Origin: Paralteromonas sediminis
Lineage (GTDB): Bacteria > Pseudomonadota > Gammaproteobacteria > Enterobacterales > Alteromonadaceae
Assembly: GCF_003820355.1 (NCBI RefSeq)
Contig: NZ_RPOK01000001.1
Span: forward strand, 398,847 to 462,846
Direction: 5' to 3'
DNA length: 64,000 bases
How positions within the stretch are numbered: the first letter of the stretch is position 1; each line of letters opens with the position of its first letter. Positions 44,231 through 53,513 of this stretch are shown here, piece by piece. The notes under the pieces were generated by a model. That model ran no database searches and was not told the DNA's origin. It was given only the letters and a program-made list of their open reading frames with translations. The position numbers and the translations under genes were made by a program.

Positions 44231-47200
44231 TTAGGCCGATTGCTGTTGCTCATCATCTGACCAAATAGCTTTATTAAACTGATTTAAAATCTCTGTGACA
44301 GGTTGGTCAAACAGTTTGCTGGCACGTTTAACTCCCCCCATATTTTTAAAAATCCCCTCGTTAAGGTTACTTTTATCTACCACGATATTGGCTTTAATTT
44401 GCCCTGCGATGGTTTCGAGCCACTCTCGCTGTGGTGTTTTCCAGGGTTGGCTGATAAGTATCTTGTCGAGTGCTCTATCTACGCGTTGGTCGTAAGGCTC
44501 CAGTGCTTCACCTATAGCTGCCTGACGAATAAAGCCTATGATGCGTGCAGCAATATCTTCATTTTTGACTTCTTTCCATGCTTCTTTTAGGTCTTGCTCA
44601 CGAAATTCGTTTTTCTCAAGCTCTAAGGCTAACGCTTTAAGGCTGTCACGGGTTAGCTCCCAAGGGCGTTGGATTACGGTTTGAATGGCTACCATGCGAT
44701 TACTGTTAGCATTCACAAAACTGGAAAATGCGGTGAGATAGTCTTCTGGCTTTTGAGCACTGCCGTACCCCGTAGACGTACCCGTGATTTCGTCGTCATG
44801 CTCGGAAATAACTATGGTAGTACCTCTACCCGAACTTGGCATTTTTATATCCAGCAGTTCACCTAACCCAGGATGATTGACAAACCAATCGGCAACGTCA
44901 GTCAACTTCATGCCCTTGAGCTCTTGAGCAAACTCTTTGGGTGGCTTGCCAACAATGCGCTCAAAGTCTGAGTTTTGCTTTGGCGAAAGATAATTCTTTT
45001 TGCTTTGTAATTTGGCGAGGAACTGGTCTTTTGCCAACTGTTGCAGTTTGGGGTCGGCGCTTTGCGTGATCTCTGTTTCTAGCTCCTTAAAAGTAATATC
45101 CACTTTGGTGACCACAGGTTTCATGCTGTTGACCTTTTCAAGCTGCTTATAGATATCCACAGCATCAAAAATACGGAATCGCTCTTTAGCAATATCGTCA
45201 CAGCGGCGAGTAGCACGGCCCAGCATTTGCTCGAACAAAATGCGGCTGTTGACGCGGCGCAAGAACACAAGGTTACATATGGATGGAACGTCAACACCCG
45301 TGGTAAGTAAATCTACCGTTACCGCTATATTGGGGAGGCGATCATTTTTATATCGTCGAATTTTTTCTAGCGGTTTGTCTGATGCGCCCGTGATTTTTTG
45401 GATGGCATCGTCTTCTACTTCGCCGTGGTAGCTCTCACAAGCCTCTTTCAGTGCTTCTACTACTTCATCTGCGTGTTTGTCTGTTACGCAAAATATCAGT
45501 GACTTTTCCGGTGAGTACGGATTAAGTGAATCACTTTCTATCAACCATTTGCACACTATTTTTGTGAATTCTGGTGCAATGACTTTTCGGTTAAATTGGG
45601 CAACATCAAAGTTGAGTTCATCCGGCGTGTTAATTAAGTCCAACTGCTGAGTTTGCGGATCATAGACCTGCACTTCTTCGTTAACTTGGTACTTGATACC
45701 GTCGGTATTTAACTTGGTATGAATGCGAGTTGGTGGCAAGTGATCGACAAGGTAACCATCAATAACGGCTTCTGTGTAACTGTAAGTGAACACAGGGTCG
45801 CCAAAGATATCTTTGGTATGCAATGCAGGGGTTGCAGTTAGACCGACTTTAAATGCGTCAAAATATTCGATGACTGCGCGATACTTTGACATGTAGTCTT
45901 TTTGATCGCGGAATTTGATTTCAGTTTCACTGAGTTCGCGATCTAACAAGTAACCACGATGGCATTCATCCACAACAATGCAGTCGTACTGCCCCACACC
46001 AGGCTTAGCGCCATCATCAGATGGATACATAATACGCTTTACTAAACCTTGTACAGTGGCAACGTGAACTTTGGTGTCGTCTTCTGGGTTTGGTTTGGCG
46101 GCTTTTTCTGGCTCGATGCCTAACACTTCAAACGTATCAGCAAAGGTATTGAGGTTTTCCATTCGTACTTCGCCAAAATCAACCGTAGCTTGCACACCTA
46201 AAGCACTTCTATCGACTAAAAATAGAATGCGACGAAAACGTTCTGCTTTTAATAGGCGATAGACTAAGGCAATACAGGTTTTTGTTTTCCCTGTGCCCGT
46301 CGCCATTGCCACCATCGCTTTGTCTTTACCGTCTTTAATGGCTTGTTCAACACTTAAAATAGCTTTTTTCTGGTAGTCACGAAGTTTAAGTTCGTAATCA
46401 AAGCCCATGTCATCTAGCTCATCATTCGCTTTTTGAGGGGTTTGGCGCAGATAGGTCTTTATTTCGTGTGGCGAATACCAGCCTTTTAACGCTTTACGAC
46501 GGTTAGTGTTGTCTCGAACGTCTAAAAACCAGATCCCGCTTTCTTGCTCTAGTTGTTTAATGTACGCGCGGCCATTTGTTGCGAAGGTAAGAGGTGCATT
46601 GAATTCACCATAATGGGTTACTTCTATGTCTGCTGACAATTGCTCGATGCCACTGGCGTAGCGCTTGGCTTGGTCAATTGCACCATATACATTCTTAGCT
46701 TTTTTCTTCGCTTCAATCACACCAACCAGCGTCATACCTATGAAAAGAGCATAGTCAGCTGGGCCTGATTTAGTCGGCCACTCGGCAATGGCTTTATTCT
46801 TGTTTGGTTCTGGCCGTGCGCCTTTTGAGAATCGTAAATTTTCAGTGTCAGCTTCCCAACCTGCATCAACCAGCTGTTGGTCAATAACAACACGCGTTTC
46901 TGCTTCATCCATCTCGAAGGGTGATTTTTCAATACGATTAAGTTCAGCCGCTTGTTCTTCTTTAGGTCTTGCTTTGAAGGCTTCAAAGTGATCTTGATTG
47001 GCCTTTTCTAGTTCTGCACGGTATTTAATTAACGCTTCTTCTTGTTCCTGTGCAAGCTGTCGCCACACCTCACGCTCTTCAGCCATATGCTCAGCGCGTC
47101 TGCGCTCAGCTTGAGCTTTCTCATGCTCGACTTTGCGTAGCTCTTCGGCCACTTTTATCCGGTCTGTTGTGCGTTGTGATTCTACTTGAAGCTGTGCAAG

Positions 47201-47665
47201 CTGCTCTTCAATCTGACGCAGGTATGCAGAAGGATCCTCGGGTTTGATGAATTTTGAAACTTTAAACCCTTTCGCTTTTTCACCGCCAAAGGTCGCATGA
47301 AACCACATTGCAAGCGCATGGCCCACCATCATCGATTTAAGTGCATCACGGTGACTACTGCTATCTATAAATTCATGGTTAGCGGTATTGCCAAGCTTTC
47401 TTAAGGTGTGAAACGCATCGCGAACGTTATCATCAAGCCTGAGCGAATAGTCGATGTCTCTAAGTAAATCGATTTGCCTGATATCACTTCCAAACTCAAT
47501 ACCAATCCGTGACGCAATACTCTGAGCAATAGCCTCTCCCAGCTGTCTCATCTTGATAAGCGTGGTATTGGGATCGGGTGCAAAATTTCGCTCTGCACTG
47601 GCAGCCAGGTTATAAAACCACTCGCCGTGTAATTTGAGAAATTCGAAGTTACTGGTATGAACCAT
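44231..47665 (-). CDS. hsdR: Type I restriction enzyme endonuclease/translocase subunit
   Basis: The ATG at 47665 has AGGGACAG upstream; the longest frame starts at 47743 without support. The 1144-residue protein has an N-terminal DUF4145-type region (~10-120), a coiled coil, a PD-(D/E)XK nuclease ('GPADYALF...LVGVIEAKKKAK'), and superfamily 2 helicase motifs: Walker A 'MATGTGKTK', 'DECHRGY' (DEAD-type box), 'LTATPA' and 'DLLTTGVDVPS'. It cuts unmethylated DNA after ATP-driven translocation. It is the first gene of the hsdRMS-TIR operon. Confidence 0.93.
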   Translation of the reverse strand: MVHTSNFEFLKLHGEWFYNLAASAERNFAPDPNTTLIKMRQLGEAIAQSIASRIGIEFGSDIRQIDLLRDIDYSLRLDDNVRDAFHTLRKLGNTANHEFIDSSSHRDALKSMMVGHALAMWFHATFGGEKAKGFKVSKFIKPEDPSAYLRQIEEQLAQLQVESQRTTDRIKVAEELRKVEHEKAQAERRRAEHMAEEREVWRQLAQEQEEALIKYRAELEKANQDHFEAFKARPKEEQAAELNRIEKSPFEMDEAETRVVIDQQLVDAGWEADTENLRFSKGARPEPNKNKAIAEWPTKSGPADYALFIGMTLVGVIEAKKKAKNVYGAIDQAKRYASGIEQLSADIEVTHYGEFNAPLTFATNGRAYIKQLEQESGIWFLDVRDNTNRRKALKGWYSPHEIKTYLRQTPQKANDELDDMGFDYELKLRDYQKKAILSVEQAIKDGKDKAMVAMATGTGKTKTCIALVYRLLKAERFRRILFLVDRSALGVQATVDFGEVRMENLNTFADTFEVLGIEPEKAAKPNPEDDTKVHVATVQGLVKRIMYPSDDGAKPGVGQYDCIVVDECHRGYLLDRELSETEIKFRDQKDYMSKYRAVIEYFDAFKVGLTATPALHTKDIFGDPVFTYSYTEAVIDGYLVDHLPPTRIHTKLNTDGIKYQVNEEVQVYDPQTQQLDLINTPDELNFDVAQFNRKVIAPEFTKIVCKWLIESDSLNPYSPEKSLIFCVTDKHADEVVEALKEACESYHGEVEDDAIQKITGASDKPLEKIRRYKNDRLPNIAVTVDLLTTGVDVPSICNLVFLRRVNSRILFEQMLGRATRRCDDIAKERFRIFDAVDIYKQLEKVNSMKPVVTKVDITFKELETEITQSADPKLQQLAKDQFLAKLQSKKNYLSPKQNSDFERIVGKPPKEFAQELKGMKLTDVADWFVNHPGLGELLDIKMPSSGRGTTIVISEHDDEITGTSTGYGSAQKPEDYLTAFSSFVNANSNRMVAIQTVIQRPWELTRDSLKALALELEKNEFREQDLKEAWKEVKNEDIAARIIGFIRQAAIGEALEPYDQRVDRALDKILISQPWKTPQREWLETIAGQIKANIVVDKSNLNEGIFKNMGGVKRASKLFDQPVTEILNQFNKAIWSDDEQQQSA

Positions 47666-47892
47666 ACAACTGTCCCTGTGGATTCGATATACACACAGAC
47701 TATATACCAAAGTAGAAGATGTATTCAAAACACATGAATTCACAAGAAATTTGTGAGATTTATTTAGTCAGCGTGATAAAGCGGACATTGAACAAACGTG
47801 GAGAGTTGTTGGCGAATACTGGTCAATCTTAGAATCAAGAGAACTAACATTATTACTGGTGATAGTTCGCCGTCCCTGGCTGAGGACAAAAA

Positions 47893-48114
47893 CTAATAGA
47901 ACCGAAGCAAGGCAAAACATAGCAACGCACGACCATCACCCTTTTGGGCGTAGCAAGCACGATAACGTCTTATGCCGAATGTTACTTTGGCGTTGAGCAA
48001 ACAACTGAGTAACAACACCTCTGCGGCTGAGTAGACTATTGCAAGGGTGATGAGTACGCCGTGCAATAATCCAATGACCATGCAAAGTGCTTTCACTGCG
48101 GTGTTTTTACTCAC
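47893..48114 (-). CDS. Small membrane protein, unknown
   Basis: A 73-residue protein with two hydrophobic segments ('ALCMVIGLLHGVLITLAIVYSAAEVLLLSC') and a short basic tail. The GTG start overlaps the stop of the upstream gene (GTGA), so coupling is likely. It resembles the similarly placed membrane gene at 50418-50651 in size and layout. No family is known to me. Confidence 0.5.
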   Translation of the reverse strand: MSKNTAVKALCMVIGLLHGVLITLAIVYSAAEVLLLSCLLNAKVTFGIRRYRACYAQKGDGRALLCFALLRFY

Positions 48115-48473
48115 CAGTCATCACTTAAGGCGTCAAACCATGTATCCATGAAGCTATCGCTGCCAGAGGTGTCGTGAATATCATTGAATGGGTCTATGCT
48201 ACTGCCAAATATGTCATTGTCACATGCGCTTGAAGACTCACTGGTTGTTATCTCTTCTATCTCAGGCGTATTGGGTTGACCTATGGCATTACCCATGACA
48301 TCAATGCTGGCATTTGGCGTTATTAGCGGTAAGCCTGTTGTAGGGTTGATTGAAGTTGATGTTGGCGAGCTATCATCTTGCTCGACATTGCTATCAGTGG
48401 CCTCAAATGTATTGTTGTCATCTTGACGTGGTGGGATACCTAAAAAACCGGCGAGGGTAAATTCATGTTTCAT
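48111..48473 (-). CDS. Acidic Ser/Asn/Asp-rich protein, unknown
   Basis: The 120-residue protein begins 'MKHEFTLAGFLGIPPRQDD' and continues into a long low-complexity region of Asp, Ser, Thr, Asn and Pro, ending 'WFDALSDDW'. It looks intrinsically disordered, with several acidic clusters. TGTAAAAG-like purines precede the ATG. It is coupled with the small membrane gene. Function unknown; such pairs occur among plasmid or phage cargo. Confidence 0.5.
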   Translation of the reverse strand: MKHEFTLAGFLGIPPRQDDNNTFEATDSNVEQDDSSPTSTSINPTTGLPLITPNASIDVMGNAIGQPNTPEIEEITTSESSSACDNDIFGSSIDPFNDIHDTSGSDSFMDTWFDALSDDW

Positions 48474-49530
48474 TGTTTTCTTTTCCTGTAAGTGATTCTC
48501 TACACTGGAAAAATTAATGAAATTATGGTAATTTTCAAATTCTTGACTGCGATGCTCAGCAACAACAATTTGCCCTAATGTAGAGATTGTTAGGTAAAAA
48601 TTGGACAGGTAAAAGTGCCGACCAAATGGGCATTTGGCAGCACTGCATTTCTTTTTTGCACCTTGTGGTGCATCACTTTTAAAAAAAAGCGTATTGATTA
48701 ACTGGTGTCATGTAGTGGCATCTTAGTCACACTCCTTATTGTTGATAGCTTGGCAAAAGTGGCCACGTTAATGTGTCGGTGACAGCGTTTAAATTCGGTG
48801 AACCCGTGGCTGTAGCGTATGAAGGTTAAGCAGATGAGAGCGTGCACAGACTCTCACTCGCTAGCGTTTCATAGGCATATTGTGGCCGATGCATTTTGTG
48901 CGACAAAAACTTGATTAGGCTAGGCGCTCTGCCTGTGCGAAGCGCACAACTCGCATTTGCGTAACACGCAAACTGCAAAAACAGCGTTTGTGAAACAAAC
49001 CGATAAAACGCGTAAGAGAAAGACAATGACATTGTGTTTGTCTGAAGCAGGCCATTGTCCGTGGCAGCGGACTCCCCTCATTAACGTTTTGCCTCAAGCA
49101 AAATGGGGTGGCTGCTATAAGCAGACAGTCCACCTTTTTCTCAAAGCAGAAAAGCGGCATGTCGCCAACACACTACGCGTGTAAATAAATGGCACAGTGT
49201 TATGAGGCGTTAATGGGGGGAGTACGGTGCAACCGGACAATGGCCCTGGAATGGAAAGGTGAAGGTGAGAAAAACACCTTCAGTCAGCGTGTCAATTATG
49301 ATTGACCGTAGAGCTGACGGGCCTTACCAGTCCATTTGCTCTCAGTGCGGTGCAGTGAGGGCAACTGCCGACAGGCAGAGTGTGTTGTGACAATCGTCAC
49401 GACATTCATTCGGTTGTAGGCTTTACATCGTCTCCTGATGAAAATCAGGGTGTATGGCGCAGACTTGTGGCCTTAAAATTTCACTGTCTTGTTCCTTTTT
49501 AGTGATATCGCAATCAAAAAAGGAAACAGC
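48474..49530. other. 1-kb non-coding stretch rich in hairpins, candidate replication or transfer origin
   Basis: No convincing gene is present between the acidic-protein gene and the HTH gene. Hairpins include CCAAATG/CATTTGG within GTGC...GCAC (48615-48643), TGCACC/GGTGCA (48657-48672), GAAGGTG/CACCTTC (49261-49281), nested GTCAGC...GTCAAT/ATTGAC...GCTGAC (49283-49318), CTGCC/GGCAG (49365-49378) and CCTGAT-GAAA-ATCAGG (49434-49449). The density and placement before a replication-relaxation-type gene suggest an origin of an integrated plasmid or conjugative element. This is inference from structure alone. Confidence 0.45.
49050..49245. repeat. 196-bp structure with ~37-bp imperfect terminal inverted repeats
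   Basis: The outermost 12 bp are perfect: GGCCATTGTCCG at 49050-49061 and its reverse complement at 49234-49245. Further in, ACTCCCCTCATTAACG (49071-49086) pairs 15 of 16 bases with CGTTAATGGGGGGAGT near 49208-49223. The 121-bp interior has no ORF. It could be a miniature inverted-repeat element, though no target duplication is evident, or a cruciform at an origin. Confidence 0.6.
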
Positions 49531-50391
49531 ATGACACTAACACCCCACGACCATGAGGTACTCAATCATTTATCCGGTATCGATATGCGCTACCACCATG
49601 GCAGAAATAATTATGAAATTGGGGCGCACAGAAAGGCATTGAGCCTATCCATCGCAGGTCGGTTTTCCATGATAGCCCCTGTGCTAATTAGGCCACTTTA
49701 TGGTATTACCCAGCGCGCTGCACTGACGCACCTAAATAGCCTTGTTGGCCTTGGCTATCTGTCTGTCTTTCACACTCACCGTGCCATCGATAATCGGCTT
49801 TATGTATTAACAAGAGATGGGGCCGCCTATGCCTCTGAGCTTATTCAATACCCCATTCCATTTCGTTCCCAATCCTCACCCTCACTCCAGGTAAATCACA
49901 ACACCATCGCCCATGACTTAATGAATGCGTATGTACTTTTACGCGGGGTTAATCGCGTTAATAGAAACGGGGAGCCCAATCCCCTGTGGAGCGGGTTTGT
50001 CACTGAGCGGGAATTTGCCAGGCTTTATCCATCACATCTTGTTCGCACCGTAGATGGACTAGTCAGAGAGGTTAACGAGAAGGCAGGCTTTGCGGCTCTA
50101 GAGCTTGAAAACAGTTTTAAAAGTCGGGCTTTAAGAAAAACCATCTTGGAGAAATATGCTTATGCACTTAAAAGCGGTTGTTACGACAAAGTGTTTTTGT
50201 TCTCGCAGCAACGCAAAATCTTTGATGATGCCAGGCGGCTTCATGACGATATTTTTGAGGCAGAGCGGCATGCACAAACCCAATCTAAAAAGGGAGTGTC
50301 ACTGACATTGTCCGATATAGAGAGGTTAGAGCGAGACCTGATTTTTAGAACCGTGTTTTGTGATGAGCTGCAACATACATTCTACCCATAA
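49531..50391 (+). CDS. Replication-relaxation/MobC-like winged HTH protein
   Basis: The ATG at 49531 has AAGGAAAC upstream; a longer frame starts at 49489. The 286-residue protein begins with a winged-helix region ('VLIRPLYGITQRAALTHLNSLVGLGYLSVF', 'RLYVLTRDGAAYAS') of the replication-relaxation type found on plasmids and integrative elements. A C-terminal alpha/beta part follows ('FAALELENSFKSRALRKTILEKYAYALKSG') that may be a nuclease-like fold. It lies after a hairpin-rich gap, consistent with a plasmid/ICE remnant. The gene ends within the stem of the next terminator. Confidence 0.6.
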   Translation: MTLTPHDHEVLNHLSGIDMRYHHGRNNYEIGAHRKALSLSIAGRFSMIAPVLIRPLYGITQRAALTHLNSLVGLGYLSVFHTHRAIDNRLYVLTRDGAAYASELIQYPIPFRSQSSPSLQVNHNTIAHDLMNAYVLLRGVNRVNRNGEPNPLWSGFVTEREFARLYPSHLVRTVDGLVREVNEKAGFAALELENSFKSRALRKTILEKYAYALKSGCYDKVFLFSQQRKIFDDARRLHDDIFEAERHAQTQSKKGVSLTLSDIERLERDLIFRTVFCDELQHTFYP

Positions 50392-50414
50392 AAAAAGCGC
50401 TCATCCGAGCGCTT
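50388..50414 (-). terminator. Intrinsic terminator of the small membrane-protein gene
   Basis: AAGCGCTC-ATCC-GAGCGCTT (50395-50402 with 50407-50414) with a T-run on the minus strand (complement of 50391-50396). It overlaps the stop of the plus-strand gene and ends the minus-strand gene at 50418. Confidence 0.85.
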
Positions 50415-50417
50415 CAA

Positions 50418-50651
50418 TCATGGCGTGTACCCATACCTTCGCTTCACAGCATGAGGCGCGATGGATAAAACCCCCGCCGTTAATGATAAGAGTAGCAAGC
50501 CCTCATCCTTAACAGGCAGTGCAGGATGTAGCGGAATCTCACAGACGGCCCTTATCCCATACAAAATGAGAAAGCCGTAAGTAAATACTGTTAACACCTC
50601 TGCCAGTAAACTACATAGTGCCCTTATTAAAACGTATTTATATGTCCTCAT
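50418..50651 (-). CDS. Small two-TM membrane protein, unknown
   Basis: The 77-residue protein starts 'MRTYKYVLIRALCSLL' after AGGAG at a good distance, with two hydrophobic segments and a basic C-terminus ('HAVKRRYGYTP'). A strong terminator follows. It is convergent with the HTH gene and similar in layout to 47893-48114. No known family. Confidence 0.55.
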   Translation of the reverse strand: MRTYKYVLIRALCSLLAEVLTVFTYGFLILYGIRAVCEIPLHPALPVKDEGLLLLSLTAGVLSIAPHAVKRRYGYTP

Positions 50652-50750
50652 GCATTGTTCTCCTTAAAGTTAGTCAAATGCATAGGTAAGTAGGTGCGTC
50701 GTAGGGGAAAATGACAACAAAAAGAGTGAAACGGAATAAACCCAAAAAAG

Positions 50751-50777
50751 AAAAGGCGGACCATAAGCCCGCCTTTT
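50751..50777. terminator. Hairpin with terminator-like arms
   Basis: AAAAGGCGG (50751-50759) and CCGCCTTTT (50769-50777) form a 9-bp stem with A/T flanks on both sides, so it could terminate in either direction. It lies inside an ORF (50648-50902) that I do not accept as a gene. Confidence 0.65.
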
Positions 50778-51227
50778 CCAAAAAAGTATTTGTCTTCAAC
50801 ACGAGGGTTGCGCGACGTCTCCTGCAACGACGTGACTCCATCAGAACGCTGTGGTTGCTGATTACGACGTAATATTCGTTCTGCCAATATTACCTGACTC
50901 AATCGCTAATGCGCGGCAGGTGCGCTAGGCGCATGTTTCGGCCAGTATCGTTGTCAATTTGTCCTAGTGAGGCTTCATGTGATGCCTACACAGGTATGTA
51001 GTCTCTAGGTAGGGAAATATCCAACATTTACAAAGATTTCCACCTCGCTTTTTATTTTTAGTGATACCTCCAATGATATTTTTTGAATAAACATTGCTGA
51101 ATAGAGTTTCTGGGGCGGTAATGTGCGTAAAACGGTCGTTGGGATTTAGGTCAATCCCATTAAAAAAGTCTTTAGCAAACGTGTTGATGTAATTGTGGAA
51201 GTGTATATTTGCCCGTTACAAAGGCAT

Positions 51228-52004
51228 TTAGCCATTTCGTTCAAATGAGATAAATATATATCGATAACCAACTACATCCACACCATCGACTTCACCATAA
51301 AAAGCGCTGCTACTTCCATAACCAGTTGCTCCTTCATTACGCAGAAAGTCCTGTGAATACAAATCACTATGTGCTTGGCTAGAGGTATCCGAGATCGTTT
51401 CAAACAAACGAACCTCACAACTACTTTGCTTACATGTCACTTTGTCTAGAAAAAAGCCATTTGCATCATCGTGAAAGTTCAAAAAATCACTTATCTGAGT
51501 TTCTTTATTCAAAGCCCAAGAATAATCTCGCTCCGCGTCTAAGTGTTCCTTGTACTTTTGCCGTGTAATTAAACCTGCGTACGTTATAGTATCTGTAAAT
51601 GGATGGGGAAGAGCCGCATCAATTTCGTCTTGCGTCAGGTTGTCAGGTAAAGCCACACCGGCTTCCCTTAACAAATGCATTAATTCACTTATTTGATTTA
51701 GGCTCCCAGAATAGGTTTTACTCAGTCTTTCGTAGCGGTCTAAACTTTCTTGATAGGCTTCAGATTCGCATTGTCCAGTGTTTGCATTTTCGCGTGATTC
51801 AAACTGTGTGGATTTTGGAGAAGGTTCCTGTGTCTGTTGCTCATTTGATTCAATAGAGGGAATTGACTGAAACTCAACAAGGTCTGCTTCAGAATGGATA
51901 GGCTCTTGAGTTGGATTTAACTGAGTACCAAAACTATTGATTCCTAATGTATAGCCAATCAATAGTCCAGCAACTACTCCAATTAGCCACTTCCATGTAC
52001 TCAT
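51228..52004 (-). CDS. Membrane-anchored protein with C-terminal unknown domain
   Basis: From the ATG at 52004 (AAAGGAG upstream) the ~258-residue protein has a TM anchor ('WLIGVVAGLLIGYTLGINSF'), a disordered Ser/Gln/Glu linker and a folded C-terminal half with a Cys pair in 'VTCKQSSCEVRLFE' that could form a disulfide. The architecture (anchor, linker, folded end) parallels 31702-32517 without evident sequence similarity. Function unknown. Confidence 0.6.
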   Translation of the reverse strand: MSTWKWLIGVVAGLLIGYTLGINSFGTQLNPTQEPIHSEADLVEFQSIPSIESNEQQTQEPSPKSTQFESRENANTGQCESEAYQESLDRYERLSKTYSGSLNQISELMHLLREAGVALPDNLTQDEIDAALPHPFTDTITYAGLITRQKYKEHLDAERDYSWALNKETQISDFLNFHDDANGFFLDKVTCKQSSCEVRLFETISDTSSQAHSDLYSQDFLRNEGATGYGSSSAFYGEVDGVDVVGYRYIFISFERNG

Positions 52005-52461
52005 ATTTTTCACTCCTTTGGCTATATTAGTGATTTCTGCAATTACTTTTAGCAATTTACAACAGCTTACTGGTTCTCTTCAAATAATGCTTGAGTATCT
52101 TGAATCGTTCTATTGAGTCTCCAATCTCATAAAAGTCTGCTTCTCGCACACTTTTAATATTCGTTTGCTAGAAACCTACGCCGAATCGAATAGCTGCAAA
52201 TTGTTCTTTTTAAGGCGATAAATGAAAGCTGTGCGGCTGAAAATTCCGCCAAGTGGCCCCACACGTTTTACATTAACTTAGATAAAGGGTAGCATTTTGC
52301 ATCAGTTATCTATTTATCTATTAAGGGGGTGTCTTGTATGTATCGTCTATCTACAAAATCAAAATCTACACCGTCCTTACTTGCCTATCTGTTTTAGAAA
52401 GCAACTCTTACATTTATAGCTCGTAGGGACGACATTTTTATTTATTTGTCGGAATTACGAT

Positions 52462-53301
52462 ATGTACAAAGAATTAAACGGCGCTACTGCCAAACCTAAA
52501 CTGTGGAATTGTTATACCGCAGATAAGCTTTGGACTGATGCTTACATCGCCAAGCAAATGCTATCTTTCCACCTTAACCCAGAAATCAATGCTGCCTCAC
52601 GTTCATTTGACTTTATCAATAGGTCCGTAACTTGGATGATAGAAGAGTTCAAGTTAGGAGAAGAATCGAAGGTCATCGACTTTGGGTGTGGGCCAGGTCT
52701 CTACACCCACCGATTTAAGCAACGAGGCATAGGTAAAGTAGTCGGGGTGGACTTTTCGCAGTCTTCGCTTGGTTATGCTAAAGAACAAGCCCAAAAAGAA
52801 GCGCTCGCTATTGAGTATCACCTTGCAAACTATCTGGACTTTGAAAGCGATAATAAATATGACCTAATTACATTAGTAATGTGTGATTTCTGCGCACTGA
52901 GTCCCTTACAACGAGGTCATCTTCTCAAGAAATTCAAAAGCATGCTTGAACCCAACGGTATTATTGTACTCGATGTCTTTACGGCCTCCCGATTTGAGGG
53001 GCTTCAAGAGAACATTACCTTAGAAAAAGATTACATGGGTGGATTTTGGAGCGCCAATGATTATTGGTGTATTCATACGTCTCATGGATATGCAGATGAG
53101 AAAGTGTGGCTTGATAAATTCGAAGTTATTGAGAAGGGTAAGCAATGGGCTGTGTACAATTGGCTTCAACACTTCAGTCAGGAATCATTGAGAACTGAAA
53201 TTGAATCACATGGGTTCACTATTGAGTCTTTCTATAAAGATCTTTGTGGTACTCCGCATGGAGATGCAGACGAAATGGCGGTAGTCATCAAAGAGTCGTA
53301 A
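52462..53301 (+). CDS. Class I SAM-dependent methyltransferase
   Basis: The 279-residue protein has the glycine-rich SAM motif 'KVIDFGCGPGLYTHRFKQRG', the acidic strand end 'VVGVDFSQSS' and 'ITLVMCDFCALSP', consistent with Methyltransf-25-like small-molecule enzymes. Substrate is unknown. A strong terminator lies 7 bp downstream, so it is transcribed alone. Confidence 0.88.
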   Translation: MYKELNGATAKPKLWNCYTADKLWTDAYIAKQMLSFHLNPEINAASRSFDFINRSVTWMIEEFKLGEESKVIDFGCGPGLYTHRFKQRGIGKVVGVDFSQSSLGYAKEQAQKEALAIEYHLANYLDFESDNKYDLITLVMCDFCALSPLQRGHLLKKFKSMLEPNGIIVLDVFTASRFEGLQENITLEKDYMGGFWSANDYWCIHTSHGYADEKVWLDKFEVIEKGKQWAVYNWLQHFSQESLRTEIESHGFTIESFYKDLCGTPHGDADEMAVVIKES

Positions 53302-53307
53302 AGAATC

Positions 53308-53345
53308 AGTGTGCAGATGGATGTAAGTCCAACTGCACACTTTTT
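53308..53345 (+). terminator. Intrinsic terminator of the methyltransferase gene
   Basis: AGTGTGCAG (53308-53316) pairs with CTGCACACT (53333-53341), with an inner TGGA/TCCA, followed by a T-run to 53345. Confidence 0.88.
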
Positions 53346-53513
53346 AGATGTAAATAAAACTGATACGAAGTTCCTGAGGGTCTACAAGATTCGTACAGCA
53401 AAAACCAAGCGAACACAAATCATCTCTCACTAAAAGTGTCATTTGCAAAAAAATACGAACAAGATAGTCTGTTCTTTAGCCTAAACTCATGAAACTGCTT
53501 GTTACTTAATCCT

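Noticed and set aside
50648-50902. 84-codon minus-strand ORF
   Set aside because: It contains a terminator-like hairpin (50751-50777) and has no family pattern; it looks like non-coding sequence between genes.
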